64,000 nucleotides of DNA, from the NCBI RefSeq assembly GCF_000330705.1, contig NZ_ANAM01000008.1, positions 806,001 through 870,000 of the forward strand, in the 5' to 3' direction. The position numbers and the translations under genes are program-made. Origin of the DNA: Salinicoccus carnicancri Crm. Its GTDB lineage: Bacteria > Bacillota > Bacilli > Staphylococcales > Salinicoccaceae. Of the stretch, positions 1 through 7,618 are shown in pieces. Each line of letters starts with the position of its first letter. The first letter of the stretch is position 1. The notes below the pieces were generated by a model. It did no database searches and was not told where the DNA came from. It saw only the letters and a list, made by a program, of their open reading frames with translations.

Positions 1-567
1 TCCGCCTATACTCTTGATGATATCGACACACTCAAAGCACTGGATGAGTTCAATCTCATGATGATTGAACAGCCGCTGGCAGCAGGCGACCTCATCGATC
101 ATGCAAAGTTGCAGAAACAGCTGAAAACACCTGTCTGCCTGGATGAGAGCATCGATTCCTATGAAGCTGCTGTTGGGGCCATAGAACTCGGAAGCTGCCG
201 TATCATCAACGTCAAAGTCGGGCGCGTCGGCGGACTCACACAGTCGAAGAAGATCCATGACCTCGCCCAGAAACACCACATTCCTCTATGGTGCGGCGGC
301 ATGCTGGAAGCAGGCGTCGGACGCCTTCACAACATCGCCATCACTACCCTGAGCAACTTCACATTGCCGGGGGATACCGCATCATCCAGCAGATACTGGC
401 ACGAGGATATAATTACACCGGAAGTGACTGCAGAAAACGGTGTCGTCGAAGTCAGCCATAAGCCGGGAATCGGTGCGGAAGTCGACTTCGATAAGATGAG
501 ACAATACTTGAAGAAAACTGAAACAGTCACAAAAGAAGACACACCTGACATGATTTTCTACGATTAA
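1..567 (+). CDS. menC: MenC-type o-succinylbenzoate synthase, C-terminal part (5' end outside window)
   Basis: The frame is open from base 1, so about 188 C-terminal codons of a larger gene (family about 370 residues) are visible. It belongs to the enolase superfamily, MenC / N-acylamino-acid racemase branch, which dehydrates SHCHC to o-succinylbenzoate in menaquinone synthesis. Visible barrel motifs are MIEQPL and CLDES (acidic metal ligands), [10 protein letters not shown] (the catalytic lysine strand) and the family block [15 protein letters not shown]. It ends at a strong bidirectional terminator shared with the converging phosphoesterase gene. A racemase activity on N-acylamino acids cannot be excluded, because the two functions share these motifs, but menaquinone-dependent relatives make menC the better reading. 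Confidence 0.85.
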   Translation, partial: SAYTLDDIDTLKALDEFNLMMIEQPLAAGDLIDHAKLQKQLKTPVCLDESIDSYEAAVGAIELGSCRIINVKVGRVGGLTQSKKIHDLAQKHHIPLWCGGMLEAGVGRLHNIAITTLSNFTLPGDTASSSRYWHEDIITPEVTAENGVVEVSHKPGIGAEVDFDKMRQYLKKTETVTKEDTPDMIFYD

Positions 568-571
568 AAAA

Positions 572-612
572 AACAGTACATCGGGCCCCTGTGAACTGCC
601 CGATGTACTGTT
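572..612. terminator. Bidirectional terminator between menC and phosphoesterase gene
   Basis: A 14-bp perfect stem (AACAGTACATCGGG at 572-585 with its complement at 599-612) carries A-rich sequence on the left and a T-run on the right. It can therefore stop the converging transcripts from both sides. Confidence 0.85.
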
Positions 613-621
613 TTTCTTCTA

Positions 622-1467
622 TTAATTCACTTCACGCTCGAGATCCACTATGACGATCTCAGGGTGGTTGAACACCCTGAATGGGAATCTGCTGTTTCCG
701 AGCCCCCTGCTGATTACGACACTCGTATCATTTTTCGTATGGACCCCTTCAGTATATTCTGGCAATATTCCCTGGTGCGGTGCGTAGAGGCCTTTGACAA
801 AGGGCAGTCTGATCTGTCCGCCGTGTGCATGGCCGGTGAACACAAGATCGATTGGAAACCTGCTGTACAGATCGATCTGATCCGGTCTGTGGGACATCAG
901 CAGGGTCAGCCGGTCATCCTTATCCTGCATTCTCTCCCTGAGTGACAATTCAAACCGCTCCATGATCATAGGGTCCTCTTCATCACCGTAGAACCAGAGA
1001 TCCTCGAGACCCAGAATATGGATGTACTCGTTGCCGATATACAGCCTGTCACTCGTCCGGCTGATATTCTTCATGGCCGACTGTCCAATCGCACGTTCGA
1101 GTGTTTCAAAATGTTTATAATGGGCTTCGTGATTCCCCGTCACATAATATGTCGGCAGTATTTCAGTCAGCTGGTCGATGAAACGGAGTGACCGTTTCAG
1201 ATAAGGCGTGCGACGGTCGATGATATCACCGGTGACGAAAATCACGTCACCGTCCGCTTCTTTTATTTTCTCGAGAAGATTTCTGGAACGCCTGCCGAAC
1301 CTTGCGTTATGGAAATCGGAAATCTGGATTATCCTGTAGCCGTCAAATGCATAGGGGACCCTGTCCGACTTGTGCACGTAGCGTGTCGTGACGATGTCCT
1401 TGTCCTCTTTATACAGGAAGCGGGCCAAAGCGATGAGAAACCCCAGTATGATGTGTGAATATTTCAT
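622..1467 (-). CDS. Membrane-anchored metallophosphoesterase (YkuE-like)
   Basis: A 281-residue calcineurin-like phosphoesterase. The N-terminus (MKYSHIILGFLIALARFLY) is a short hydrophobic anchor. The metal-site motifs follow in order: ISDFHNARFG, GDIIDRR, GNHEAH and the C-terminal GHAHGGQIRLP. This matches the D-x-H, GD, GNHE, GHxH pattern of the superfamily and of YkuE-type proteins, which act on phosphoesters at the membrane face. An upstream in-frame start at 1524 exists, but the ATG at 1467 follows an AGAGG site and begins directly at the anchor, so it is preferred. The substrate is unknown. The gene appears monocistronic, converging on menC and divergent from the aldo/keto reductase. 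Confidence 0.8.
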   Translation of the reverse strand: MKYSHIILGFLIALARFLYKEDKDIVTTRYVHKSDRVPYAFDGYRIIQISDFHNARFGRRSRNLLEKIKEADGDVIFVTGDIIDRRTPYLKRSLRFIDQLTEILPTYYVTGNHEAHYKHFETLERAIGQSAMKNISRTSDRLYIGNEYIHILGLEDLWFYGDEEDPMIMERFELSLRERMQDKDDRLTLLMSHRPDQIDLYSRFPIDLVFTGHAHGGQIRLPFVKGLYAPHQGILPEYTEGVHTKNDTSVVISRGLGNSRFPFRVFNHPEIVIVDLEREVN

Positions 1468-1492
1468 ATTGCTACCTCTGGTTTTTATATTC

Positions 1493-1521
1493 ATTATAAT
1501 GCAAAGCAGCGCATCTTGAAA
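1493..1521 (-). promoter_or_regulatory. Promoter candidate for the metallophosphoesterase
   Basis: On the minus strand a perfect TATAAT (1493-1498) lies 17 bp from TTTCAA (1516-1521). The -35 box is poor, so confidence rests on the -10 and its position about 26 bp before the chosen start. Confidence 0.45.
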
Positions 1522-1610
1522 CAATTATCATTCGCCGTCCCGCACCCGTTCATTTTTCGATACTGCGGCTGCCGTGCACTATGGTATCATCATACTTGAG
1601 GTGATATAAG

Positions 1611-2549
1611 ATGGAAAAGATAAATTTAGGCGGTTCGGAACTTTCAGCCTCCCGGATTGTCCTGGGATGCATGCGCATCAACCAGATGGACAACCGGTCG
1701 CTGTCGAAGCATCTGCATACAGCCTTGGAGCTCGGCATCAACAACTTCGACCATGCAGACATCTACGGAAAAGGAGAATGCGAGAGGAAGTTCGGTAAAA
1801 TCCTGAAGCGGGAGCTACAGCGGGAGGACATCATCCTTCAGAGCAAATGCGGCATAAGGTACGGACATGCGGCGGGAGGGGACATTGAATACTATGACCT
1901 GTCCAAAGAATCTATCATCGATTCCGTCGACGGTATCCTCCAGCGCCTCGGCACCGATTACCTCGACCTGCTCATGCTCCACAGACCGGACACCCTGATG
2001 GAACCCGGAGAGATTGCCGAAGCGTTCGATCATCTGGAACAGTCAGGGAAAGTGAGACATTTCGGCCTGAGCAATTTCAATGCTCCCCAGTTCGACTATG
2101 TACAGCAATACACCGATCAGAAACTGATTACGAACCAGATGCAGTTCGGACCGGCAGAGCCCAAAATCATCAACAGTGGACTGCAGGCCAACACTCCATT
2201 CGCGGGAGCAGCGGACCGGGACGGCGGCCTCCTGGATTATGTGCGTCTCAAAGATGTCACCCTGCAGGCATGGTCACCGTTCCATTACGGCTATTTTGAC
2301 GGCATCTTTCCTGATGACCCGAAGTATAAGGTCCTGAATGAAAAACTCGAAATGATCGGTGAAGCCCACAGCGTCTCTAAAAGTGCGGCAGCGGTGGCCT
2401 GGATATTGCGGCATCCGGCCGGCATGCAGACCATCATCGGTACGACAAACACCGAGCGTCTTACGGAAATTGCAAAAGCGGACGATGTAACCCTTTCAAA
2501 AGAGGAATGGTACAGCATCTATAAAGCCGCGGGACATGTGATTCCGTAA
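1611..2549 (+). CDS. Aldo/keto reductase (YdhF-like)
   Basis: A 312-residue NAD(P)H-dependent aldo/keto reductase. Visible family features are the N-terminal ASRIVLGCMRI strand, the catalytic Asp and Tyr in NNFDHADIYGKGECERKFG, the catalytic Lys in LQSKCGIR, LLMLHRPD (the usual catalytic His) and GLSNFNAPQ. The C-terminal cofactor loop reads IIGTTNTERL. The start is fixed by a GAGGTGAT site 6 bp before the ATG. It is monocistronic, ending in a terminator shared with the converging Gfo/Idh/MocA gene. The substrate cannot be read from sequence; relatives reduce aldehydes and ketones in general detoxification. Confidence 0.88.
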   Translation: MEKINLGGSELSASRIVLGCMRINQMDNRSLSKHLHTALELGINNFDHADIYGKGECERKFGKILKRELQREDIILQSKCGIRYGHAAGGDIEYYDLSKESIIDSVDGILQRLGTDYLDLLMLHRPDTLMEPGEIAEAFDHLEQSGKVRHFGLSNFNAPQFDYVQQYTDQKLITNQMQFGPAEPKIINSGLQANTPFAGAADRDGGLLDYVRLKDVTLQAWSPFHYGYFDGIFPDDPKYKVLNEKLEMIGEAHSVSKSAAAVAWILRHPAGMQTIIGTTNTERLTEIAKADDVTLSKEEWYSIYKAAGHVIP

Positions 2550-2551
2550 AG

Positions 2552-2583
2552 CAACACCCCGGCTAGACCGAGCCGGGGTGTTG
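2552..2583. terminator. Bidirectional terminator between aldo/keto reductase and oxidoreductase genes
   Basis: A 13-bp perfect stem (CAACACCCCGGCT / AGCCGGGGTGTTG) with a 6-base loop sits between two converging genes. T-rich tails are weak. Confidence 0.75.
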
Positions 2584-2591
2584 TCAATTCC

Positions 2592-3575
2592 TCATTTTTC
2601 ATCTGCAGGGTACAATATGCCTGCACTCTTTCGGGCAGCTTCCAGAAATTTCATCACTGTCGCTGAATGGTCAAGCAGCTTTAATGCCTCATTGCCGTCC
2701 CCGGTTTCAAAAATCTTCACGAATGCTTCAAGCTCCGCAACCATATTGTTCGTGTTCTGTCCGAGGTCAATGGTCTCTATTTCATCACCGGCATGGATTT
2801 CTATATAGTCTATCGTATTGGCAGCCCCCCTGACGCGGATATACCCCTTATCGCCCTGAAGCAGCACGAAGTTTTCAGATGCAGTGTCCTTGGAACCGAC
2901 GCATGTGGCGAAAAAGCCCTCATAATCGAGCACGCTGACCCCCGACGTATCCACACCATTTGCATGCCTGTTTGGTACATAGGTGATTTCCTCCGGCCCG
3001 CCGAACAGACCGATCATGAAATGGATGTTGTAAATATTGATGTCGGAAAGTGACCCGCCTGAAAATTCCAGGTTGAAAACGTTCGGTGTCTCCCCCGCCT
3101 TCAGCTTGTCATAGCGGCTGGAGTATTGTGAATAGTTGGACTGGACAACTTTGAGCTCACCAATTTTCCCGAGGTTCTCCCTTATGGCCTTAAAATGGGG
3201 AAGATGGATTGTCGTAATCGCCTCAAACAGAAAAAGACCCCTTTTTTTGCTCAGGGCAATCAGTTCCTCCAGCTCCCTGAGTGTCGATGTAAATGGCTTC
3301 TCGCAGATGACATGCTTGCCGTTCTCAAGTGCCCGCTTCACGTAATCGTAATGCAGACTGTTCGGCGAAGCCACATAGACCGTATCGTAGTTAGTGTCCT
3401 CCATCATTCTGTCCATATCCGTAAAAGTCATGCCTATCCCGAATTCATCAGCAAGCTGACGGGCCTTTTCCCCAGTTCTCGAATAAACACCGTAGCATTC
3501 CACACCTTCCACCTGTCCCACTGCATCCAGAAAGCGCTCGACTATGAATCCGGTACCGATCGTTGCTATTTTCAT
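2592..3575 (-). CDS. Gfo/Idh/MocA family NAD(P)-dependent oxidoreductase
   Basis: A 327-residue Rossmann oxidoreductase. The N-terminal dinucleotide fold reads MKIATIGTGFIVERFL, followed by YVASPNSLHYDY and the family signature CEKPFTSTLREL, whose EKP lysine is catalytic in this family. The C-terminal half is the mixed sheet domain with GGSLSDINIYNIH, where D/H residues line the substrate site. The start at 3575 is chosen because GAGGGG lies 10 bp upstream and translation begins at the Rossmann strand. A longer frame to 3635 has no ribosome site. Relatives act on inositols, sugars or trans-1,2-dihydrodiols; the substrate here is unknown. Confidence 0.85.
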   Translation of the reverse strand: MKIATIGTGFIVERFLDAVGQVEGVECYGVYSRTGEKARQLADEFGIGMTFTDMDRMMEDTNYDTVYVASPNSLHYDYVKRALENGKHVICEKPFTSTLRELEELIALSKKRGLFLFEAITTIHLPHFKAIRENLGKIGELKVVQSNYSQYSSRYDKLKAGETPNVFNLEFSGGSLSDINIYNIHFMIGLFGGPEEITYVPNRHANGVDTSGVSVLDYEGFFATCVGSKDTASENFVLLQGDKGYIRVRGAANTIDYIEIHAGDEIETIDLGQNTNNMVAELEAFVKIFETGDGNEALKLLDHSATVMKFLEAARKSAGILYPADEK

Positions 3576-3643
3576 GTTCCGTATTCCCCTCTTCTGCGAA
3601 TTTTCATAATCCATCCTATCATAAAATACATTCAAGCGTCAGT

Positions 3644-3672
3644 TTGCTCGATCAGGCAATCTATTATATAAT
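3644..3672 (+). promoter_or_regulatory. cadCA promoter
   Basis: TTGCTC (3644-3649), a 17-bp spacer and a perfect TATAAT (3667-3672) form a strong housekeeping promoter. The start point falls inside the adjoining palindrome, so a bound repressor would block initiation. Confidence 0.75.
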
Positions 3673-3674
3673 TA

Positions 3675-3696
3675 CATTCAAACATATATTTGAATG
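3675..3696 (+). promoter_or_regulatory. CadC operator
   Basis: The palindrome CATTCAAA-CATATA-TTTGAATG directly follows the -10 box. From memory the staphylococcal cad operator is built around TCAAATA...TATTTGA, which this closely resembles. It overlaps the transcription start and the cadC ribosome site. Confidence 0.8.
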
Positions 3697-3707
3697 AGGT
3701 GCATTTT

Positions 3708-4082
3708 ATGACGGAGACAAAACACACGTGTGAAGTGGAAAGTGTCGATACAGACAAAGTCAATCATGCGAAAGAATTCATAGATTCAGATGCCGTACGC
3801 AATGTTGCATCCATATTCAAGGCGCTCGGCGATACCAATCGGGCACGCATCGTCCGGGCTTTGAGTATAGAAGATGAGCTGTGCGTCTGCGATCTCGCCA
3901 ACATAATGGAAGTGAGCACCGCATCCGCATCCCACCATCTCAGAAGCCTCAGCAGGCAGGGGGTCACAAAATCCAGAAAAATGGGCAAGATGGTCTACTA
4001 TTCCCTGGATGACAATCACATCAGACAGATTGTGGATATGGCTTTCATACACCAGGAGGAGCTGAATGGGAATGCAGAATGA
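3708..4082 (+). CDS. cadC: CadC-type ArsR/SmtB metal-sensing repressor
   Basis: A 124-residue winged-helix repressor that leaves DNA when it binds Cd, Pb or Zn. The alpha-3N metal-site cysteines of CadC are present as Cys59 and Cys61 (ELCVCDL) plus N-terminal Cys8. The second N-terminal cysteine of plasmid CadC is Ser here (CEVESVD). The structural zinc site on the dimer helix is intact as Asp102, His104, His115 and Glu118 (LDDNHIRQI...HQEE). The recognition helix region reads STASASHHLRSL. The start is set by GAGGTG 8 bp upstream. It overlaps cadA by 17 nt and is autoregulated through the operator at 3675-3696. Confidence 0.92.
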   Translation: MTETKHTCEVESVDTDKVNHAKEFIDSDAVRNVASIFKALGDTNRARIVRALSIEDELCVCDLANIMEVSTASASHHLRSLSRQGVTKSRKMGKMVYYSLDDNHIRQIVDMAFIHQEELNGNAE

Positions 4083-6135
4083 ACAGAAGACATACCGGAT
4101 TGATGGTTTCTCCTGTGCCAACTGTGCCAAAACATTCGAAAAGAATGTGAAAGACATCAGCAGTGTCAAAGATGCGGCGGTCAACTTCGGCGCTGCACAG
4201 ATAACAATCACCGGGGATGCCACTGTACAGCAGATAGAAAAAGCAGGGGCTTTTGAAAGCCTCAAAGTGGTTGATAGAAACCGACCGGAACCAAAAAGGA
4301 CACCGTTTCTTCAAAAACACCGTGAGGTATTGATTTCGTCACTCTTCATGCTGACAGGTTTCGCCCTGGTCATCATAGGCGGTGGACAGACATGGACCAC
4401 ATCAGTGCTCTTCCTCGCGTCGATCCTCACCGGCGGACACCGCATGTTCCTGACGGGGATCGGCAATCTTGCAAAGCTGCGCTTTGATATGAAAACACTC
4501 ATGACCATTGCTGTCATCGGCGCTGCACTGATCGGGGAGTGGCCGGAGGCTGCAGTCGTCGTCGTTTTATTTGCCGTGAGTGAATCACTCGAAAGGTATT
4601 CCATGGAAAAGGCACGGGCATCCATCCAGTCATTGATGAACCTCGCGCCGGACACGGCAGTCATCAAAACAGTTTCGGGAACCAGGACCGTTTCTGTAGA
4701 AGATGTGGATATCGGAGACATCGTGGTCATCAAACCGGGTGACAAACTTTCCATGGACGGCATCATCAGATACGGTTCCACCGACATCAACCAGGCGGCC
4801 ATCACAGGGGAGTCACTGCCTGTTATGAAACTCGCAGGGGATGAAGTCTTTGCAGGCACTCTGAACGGTTCCGGCTACCTGGAAGTCGAGGTCACAAAAA
4901 ACAATGAGGATACCACGCTCTCAAAAATCATCCGGCTTGTCGAAGAAGCGCAGGGGAAACGGGCACCTGCTCAGCATTTCGTTGATCAGTTCGCAAAATA
5001 TTACACTCCTGCCATCATGGCCGCAGCCCTGCTTGTGGCAATCGTACCTCCGCTGTTCTTCGGTGCCCAGTGGACCGTATGGATCTACCAGGGTCTTGCA
5101 GTACTGGTCGTCGGCTGTCCCTGCGCCCTTGTCATATCGACCCCGATTGCCATTGTATCGGCCATCGGAAATGCTGCGAACAAAGGGGTTCTCATCAAAG
5201 GTGGTGTCTACCTTGAAAAAATCGGCCAGAGCAGGGCAATCGCATTTGATAAGACGGGCACCCTGACAGAAGGACATCCGCATATCACAGATGTCGTAAT
5301 ATATGACAATGAAAAAAAAGAAACCGTCCTCGCCATCGCCGCCGCCCTGGAATCAAGGTCCGGGCATCCTCTCGCCTCTTCTATATTGGAATATGCGGAA
5401 TCAGAAAACATTGATTATACCACGCTCCACATTGATAATTTCATGTCTGAGACAGGTACAGGCATCACCGGACGTATTGGTGGCAGGACATATACGATAG
5501 GCAAACCGGAAAAGTTTGAAGATGCCGCACGCTATCAGGCGGATGGCAAAACCGTCATGATAATGAAAAAAGACGGCCGCACAACCTGTCTGTTTGCAGT
5601 GATGGATCAGCCGAGGGATTCCAGCAGAGAAGCTGTTGAAAAACTGCACGATATGGGTGTCAAAACTGCAATGCTTACAGGCGACAATCAAAGGACGGCG
5701 GATGCAATCGCAAAATCGATCGGCATTGACGAAGTGTTCGCTGAACTCATGCCCGAGGATAAACTTGATGCAGTCAAAACAATGAAAGCGGAGGATAGTG
5801 TGGCCATGGTCGGAGACGGCATAAATGACGCGCCCGCACTGGCCACGGCGGACGTGGGCATCGCCATGGGGAAAGGCACGGATACAGCCCTTGAAACCGC
5901 TGATGCCGCACTGATGGGGAATGATATAAGACAGCTGCCGTTCACAGTTGACTTGAGCAGGCGTACGCTCCGTATCATCAAAGCCAACATTACGTTCTCA
6001 CTGGTCATCAAGCTGATTGCGCTGCTGCTCGTCATTCCGGGCTGGCTGACTTTATGGATTGCGATACTGTCGGATATCGGAGCAACACTCATAGTGGCCC
6101 TGAACGGCATGAGACTGCTCAGAGTAAAAGAATGA
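4066..6135 (+). CDS. cadA: CadA-type P1B heavy-metal ATPase
   Basis: A 689-residue cation-exporting P-type ATPase for Cd, Zn and Pb. It has one N-terminal HMA domain with SCANC (Cys17, Cys20), then two membrane segments and the P1B helices. The actuator motif is ITGESLP and the transmembrane metal motif CPCAL lies near residue 351. The phosphorylation site FDKTGTLTEG lies near residue 395, the SGHPLAS nucleotide motif near 432 and the hinge GDGINDAPAL near 585. CPC with a single HMA and cadC linkage points to the Zn/Cd/Pb subgroup rather than CopA. Translation starts inside cadC after AGGAGGAGCTGA, implying coupling. No mobile-element genes are near, so the pair looks chromosomal. Confidence 0.93.
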   Translation: MGMQNEQKTYRIDGFSCANCAKTFEKNVKDISSVKDAAVNFGAAQITITGDATVQQIEKAGAFESLKVVDRNRPEPKRTPFLQKHREVLISSLFMLTGFALVIIGGGQTWTTSVLFLASILTGGHRMFLTGIGNLAKLRFDMKTLMTIAVIGAALIGEWPEAAVVVVLFAVSESLERYSMEKARASIQSLMNLAPDTAVIKTVSGTRTVSVEDVDIGDIVVIKPGDKLSMDGIIRYGSTDINQAAITGESLPVMKLAGDEVFAGTLNGSGYLEVEVTKNNEDTTLSKIIRLVEEAQGKRAPAQHFVDQFAKYYTPAIMAAALLVAIVPPLFFGAQWTVWIYQGLAVLVVGCPCALVISTPIAIVSAIGNAANKGVLIKGGVYLEKIGQSRAIAFDKTGTLTEGHPHITDVVIYDNEKKETVLAIAAALESRSGHPLASSILEYAESENIDYTTLHIDNFMSETGTGITGRIGGRTYTIGKPEKFEDAARYQADGKTVMIMKKDGRTTCLFAVMDQPRDSSREAVEKLHDMGVKTAMLTGDNQRTADAIAKSIGIDEVFAELMPEDKLDAVKTMKAEDSVAMVGDGINDAPALATADVGIAMGKGTDTALETADAALMGNDIRQLPFTVDLSRRTLRIIKANITFSLVIKLIALLLVIPGWLTLWIAILSDIGATLIVALNGMRLLRVKE

Positions 6136-6140
6136 TCGAT

Positions 6141-6190
6141 AAAAGAGCACAGGAACAGCCATCCTCACGGAAGCTGTCGCTGTGCTTTTC
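6141..6190. terminator. Terminator between cadA and the CNNM-like gene
   Basis: AAAAGAGCACAG pairs with CTGTGCTTTTC, reinforced by an inner ACAGC/GCTGT stem. A T-run flanks it on the right and an A-run on the left, as expected between converging genes. Confidence 0.65.
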
Positions 6191-6199
6191 TGTTGTACA

Positions 6200-7435
6200 C
6201 TATTCTTCTTCGTCTGTCTTCGTGATATGGACTTTACGGATCATCTGATCCTCCATTTCAACCACTTTGAACACAAGACCCTCCTCTGTCAGAGTATCCC
6301 CTGCTTCAGGAAAATCGTTGAATTCCTTGAAAAGGTAGCCTGACAGTGTGTCCTCTTCCTCCGGAATACCGGTACGGAAAATCGAATTCAGCCTATGCAG
6401 TGTAATCTTGCCATCGCAGACGATCTCCACTTCCGTCATAGACTCGACCAGCGGATCATTCCTCAGATCCGTTTCGTCTTCTATCTCGAATCCGAGCATT
6501 GCCTCGATGATATCTTCATGGGTCAGAATACCTTCCGTGCCGCCGAATTCATCTATGACGATGGCCATATGACGGCGTTCTTTCGTCATTTTCCTCAGGA
6601 CATACTCCACAGATTGGAACTCGTGGATGATGATCGGGTCATCATCACAGTATTCCATCAGCGGCCTTTTTGGATCGGTGGACCACTGGAGCAGATACTT
6701 CGAATGGAACACGCCGATGATGTCATCCATATCCTTATCGTATACCGGATAGCGGGTATACATCTGATCAATGACAAAATCACGGACTTCCTCATATCCG
6801 GCATTCTTTGAAAGAGCTTCCATCTCTGTTCTCGGAGTCGTCAGAACATCTTTGACATTCAATTCACGAAAATCCAGCACGCCGCGTATCCTGTATGATT
6901 CATGCTTCGCAAATACACCTTCGGAATCCGCAATGTCCACAATCGTCCTGAGTTCATCCTTTGAAACCGATGATTTTTCCATCTCCCCTTTTGAGAGTAC
7001 CCTGGTAATCGTATCCGTCAGCCAATTCAACACGATTGTAATCGGTTTGAAGATGACAACGAAAAATGAAATTACCGGACGCACCGTGAGGGCTACCCGC
7101 TCTGGGAATGTTGCCGCCACCGATTTCGGTATCACTTCCGCCAGAACAATGATGGAAATCGTCAGAGAGGCCGAAGCGACCGCAACACTGATACCGTAAT
7201 CAATTGCCATTGCAGTCACGAGAGTCGGAAGCAGTATGTTCGCTATATTATTTCCGATCAGTATTGTCGTTATGAATTCACTCGGTTTTGAAGTAAGGGC
7301 AAGCAGTTTTTGCGCCCCGGTATCTCCATTTTCCGCTTTTGTGCGGAGTTTCATCGTATTGACGGCCGTCAGGGCCGTTTCACTTCCTGAAAAGAAGAAG
7401 GAAGTGAAAAATAGTATTATGATCGCTATGATCAA
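6200..7435 (-). CDS. CNNM/CorC (HlyC) family transporter, MpfA-like
   Basis: A 411-residue protein with a DUF21 membrane domain (residues 1 to about 180; SGSETALTAVN and IGNNIANILLPT are typical). It continues with paired CBS domains (about 200-320; TPRTEM, IDEFGGTEGILTHEDIIEAMLG) and a C-terminal CorC/HlyC transporter-associated domain (about 330-411; DTLSGYLFKEF). In Staphylococcus relatives (MpfA) limit toxic Mg accumulation; CNNM proteins handle divalent cations. The start is TTG at 7435, supported by AGGAGGAG 6-7 bp upstream and by the frame opening exactly at the first membrane helix. A U-tailed hairpin lies in its leader (7466-7495). Confidence 0.85.
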   Translation of the reverse strand: MIIAIIILFFTSFFFSGSETALTAVNTMKLRTKAENGDTGAQKLLALTSKPSEFITTILIGNNIANILLPTLVTAMAIDYGISVAVASASLTISIIVLAEVIPKSVAATFPERVALTVRPVISFFVVIFKPITIVLNWLTDTITRVLSKGEMEKSSVSKDELRTIVDIADSEGVFAKHESYRIRGVLDFRELNVKDVLTTPRTEMEALSKNAGYEEVRDFVIDQMYTRYPVYDKDMDDIIGVFHSKYLLQWSTDPKRPLMEYCDDDPIIIHEFQSVEYVLRKMTKERRHMAIVIDEFGGTEGILTHEDIIEAMLGFEIEDETDLRNDPLVESMTEVEIVCDGKITLHRLNSIFRTGIPEEEDTLSGYLFKEFNDFPEAGDTLTEEGLVFKVVEMEDQMIRKVHITKTDEEE

Positions 7436-7465
7436 TTTGTCTCCTCCTCATGAGTCTTCCTGAAT

Positions 7466-7495
7466 AAAAAACAGCCAGTCCATGAAACGGACTGG
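7466..7495 (-). terminator. Hairpin plus U-run in the leader of the CNNM-like gene
   Basis: On the minus strand CCAGTCC pairs with GGACTGG (7-base loop), followed by a nearby T6. It lies about 30 bases before the CNNM-like start and so is either a second terminator for prpD read-through or an attenuator of the CNNM-like gene. Confidence 0.5.
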
Positions 7496-7556
7496 GAATT
7501 TAACGATATGTATCTATTTTAACATTTTATAACAATATTGCTCATCTTGCAAAATG

Positions 7557-7592
7557 AATGACCGCCGATGGCACCTGCCGCCGGCGGTCATT
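7557..7592 (-). terminator. Terminator-like hairpin after prpD
   Basis: AATGACCGCCG (7557-7567) pairs with CGGCGGTCATT (7582-7592). It lies 27 bases beyond the prpD stop and has a T-rich but interrupted tail. Confidence 0.6.
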
Positions 7593-7618
7593 TTGTGTCA
7601 GTAATGCTCCTTCCGTAA

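Noticed and set aside
3675-6135. Plasmid- or transposon-borne cadmium resistance
   Set aside because: cadCA often rides on mobile DNA, but no recombinase, IS end or direct repeat flanks it here.
7466-7495. Mg-sensing M-box riboswitch before the CNNM-like gene
   Set aside because: The leader is far too short and lacks the conserved M-box core; only a simple hairpin is present.
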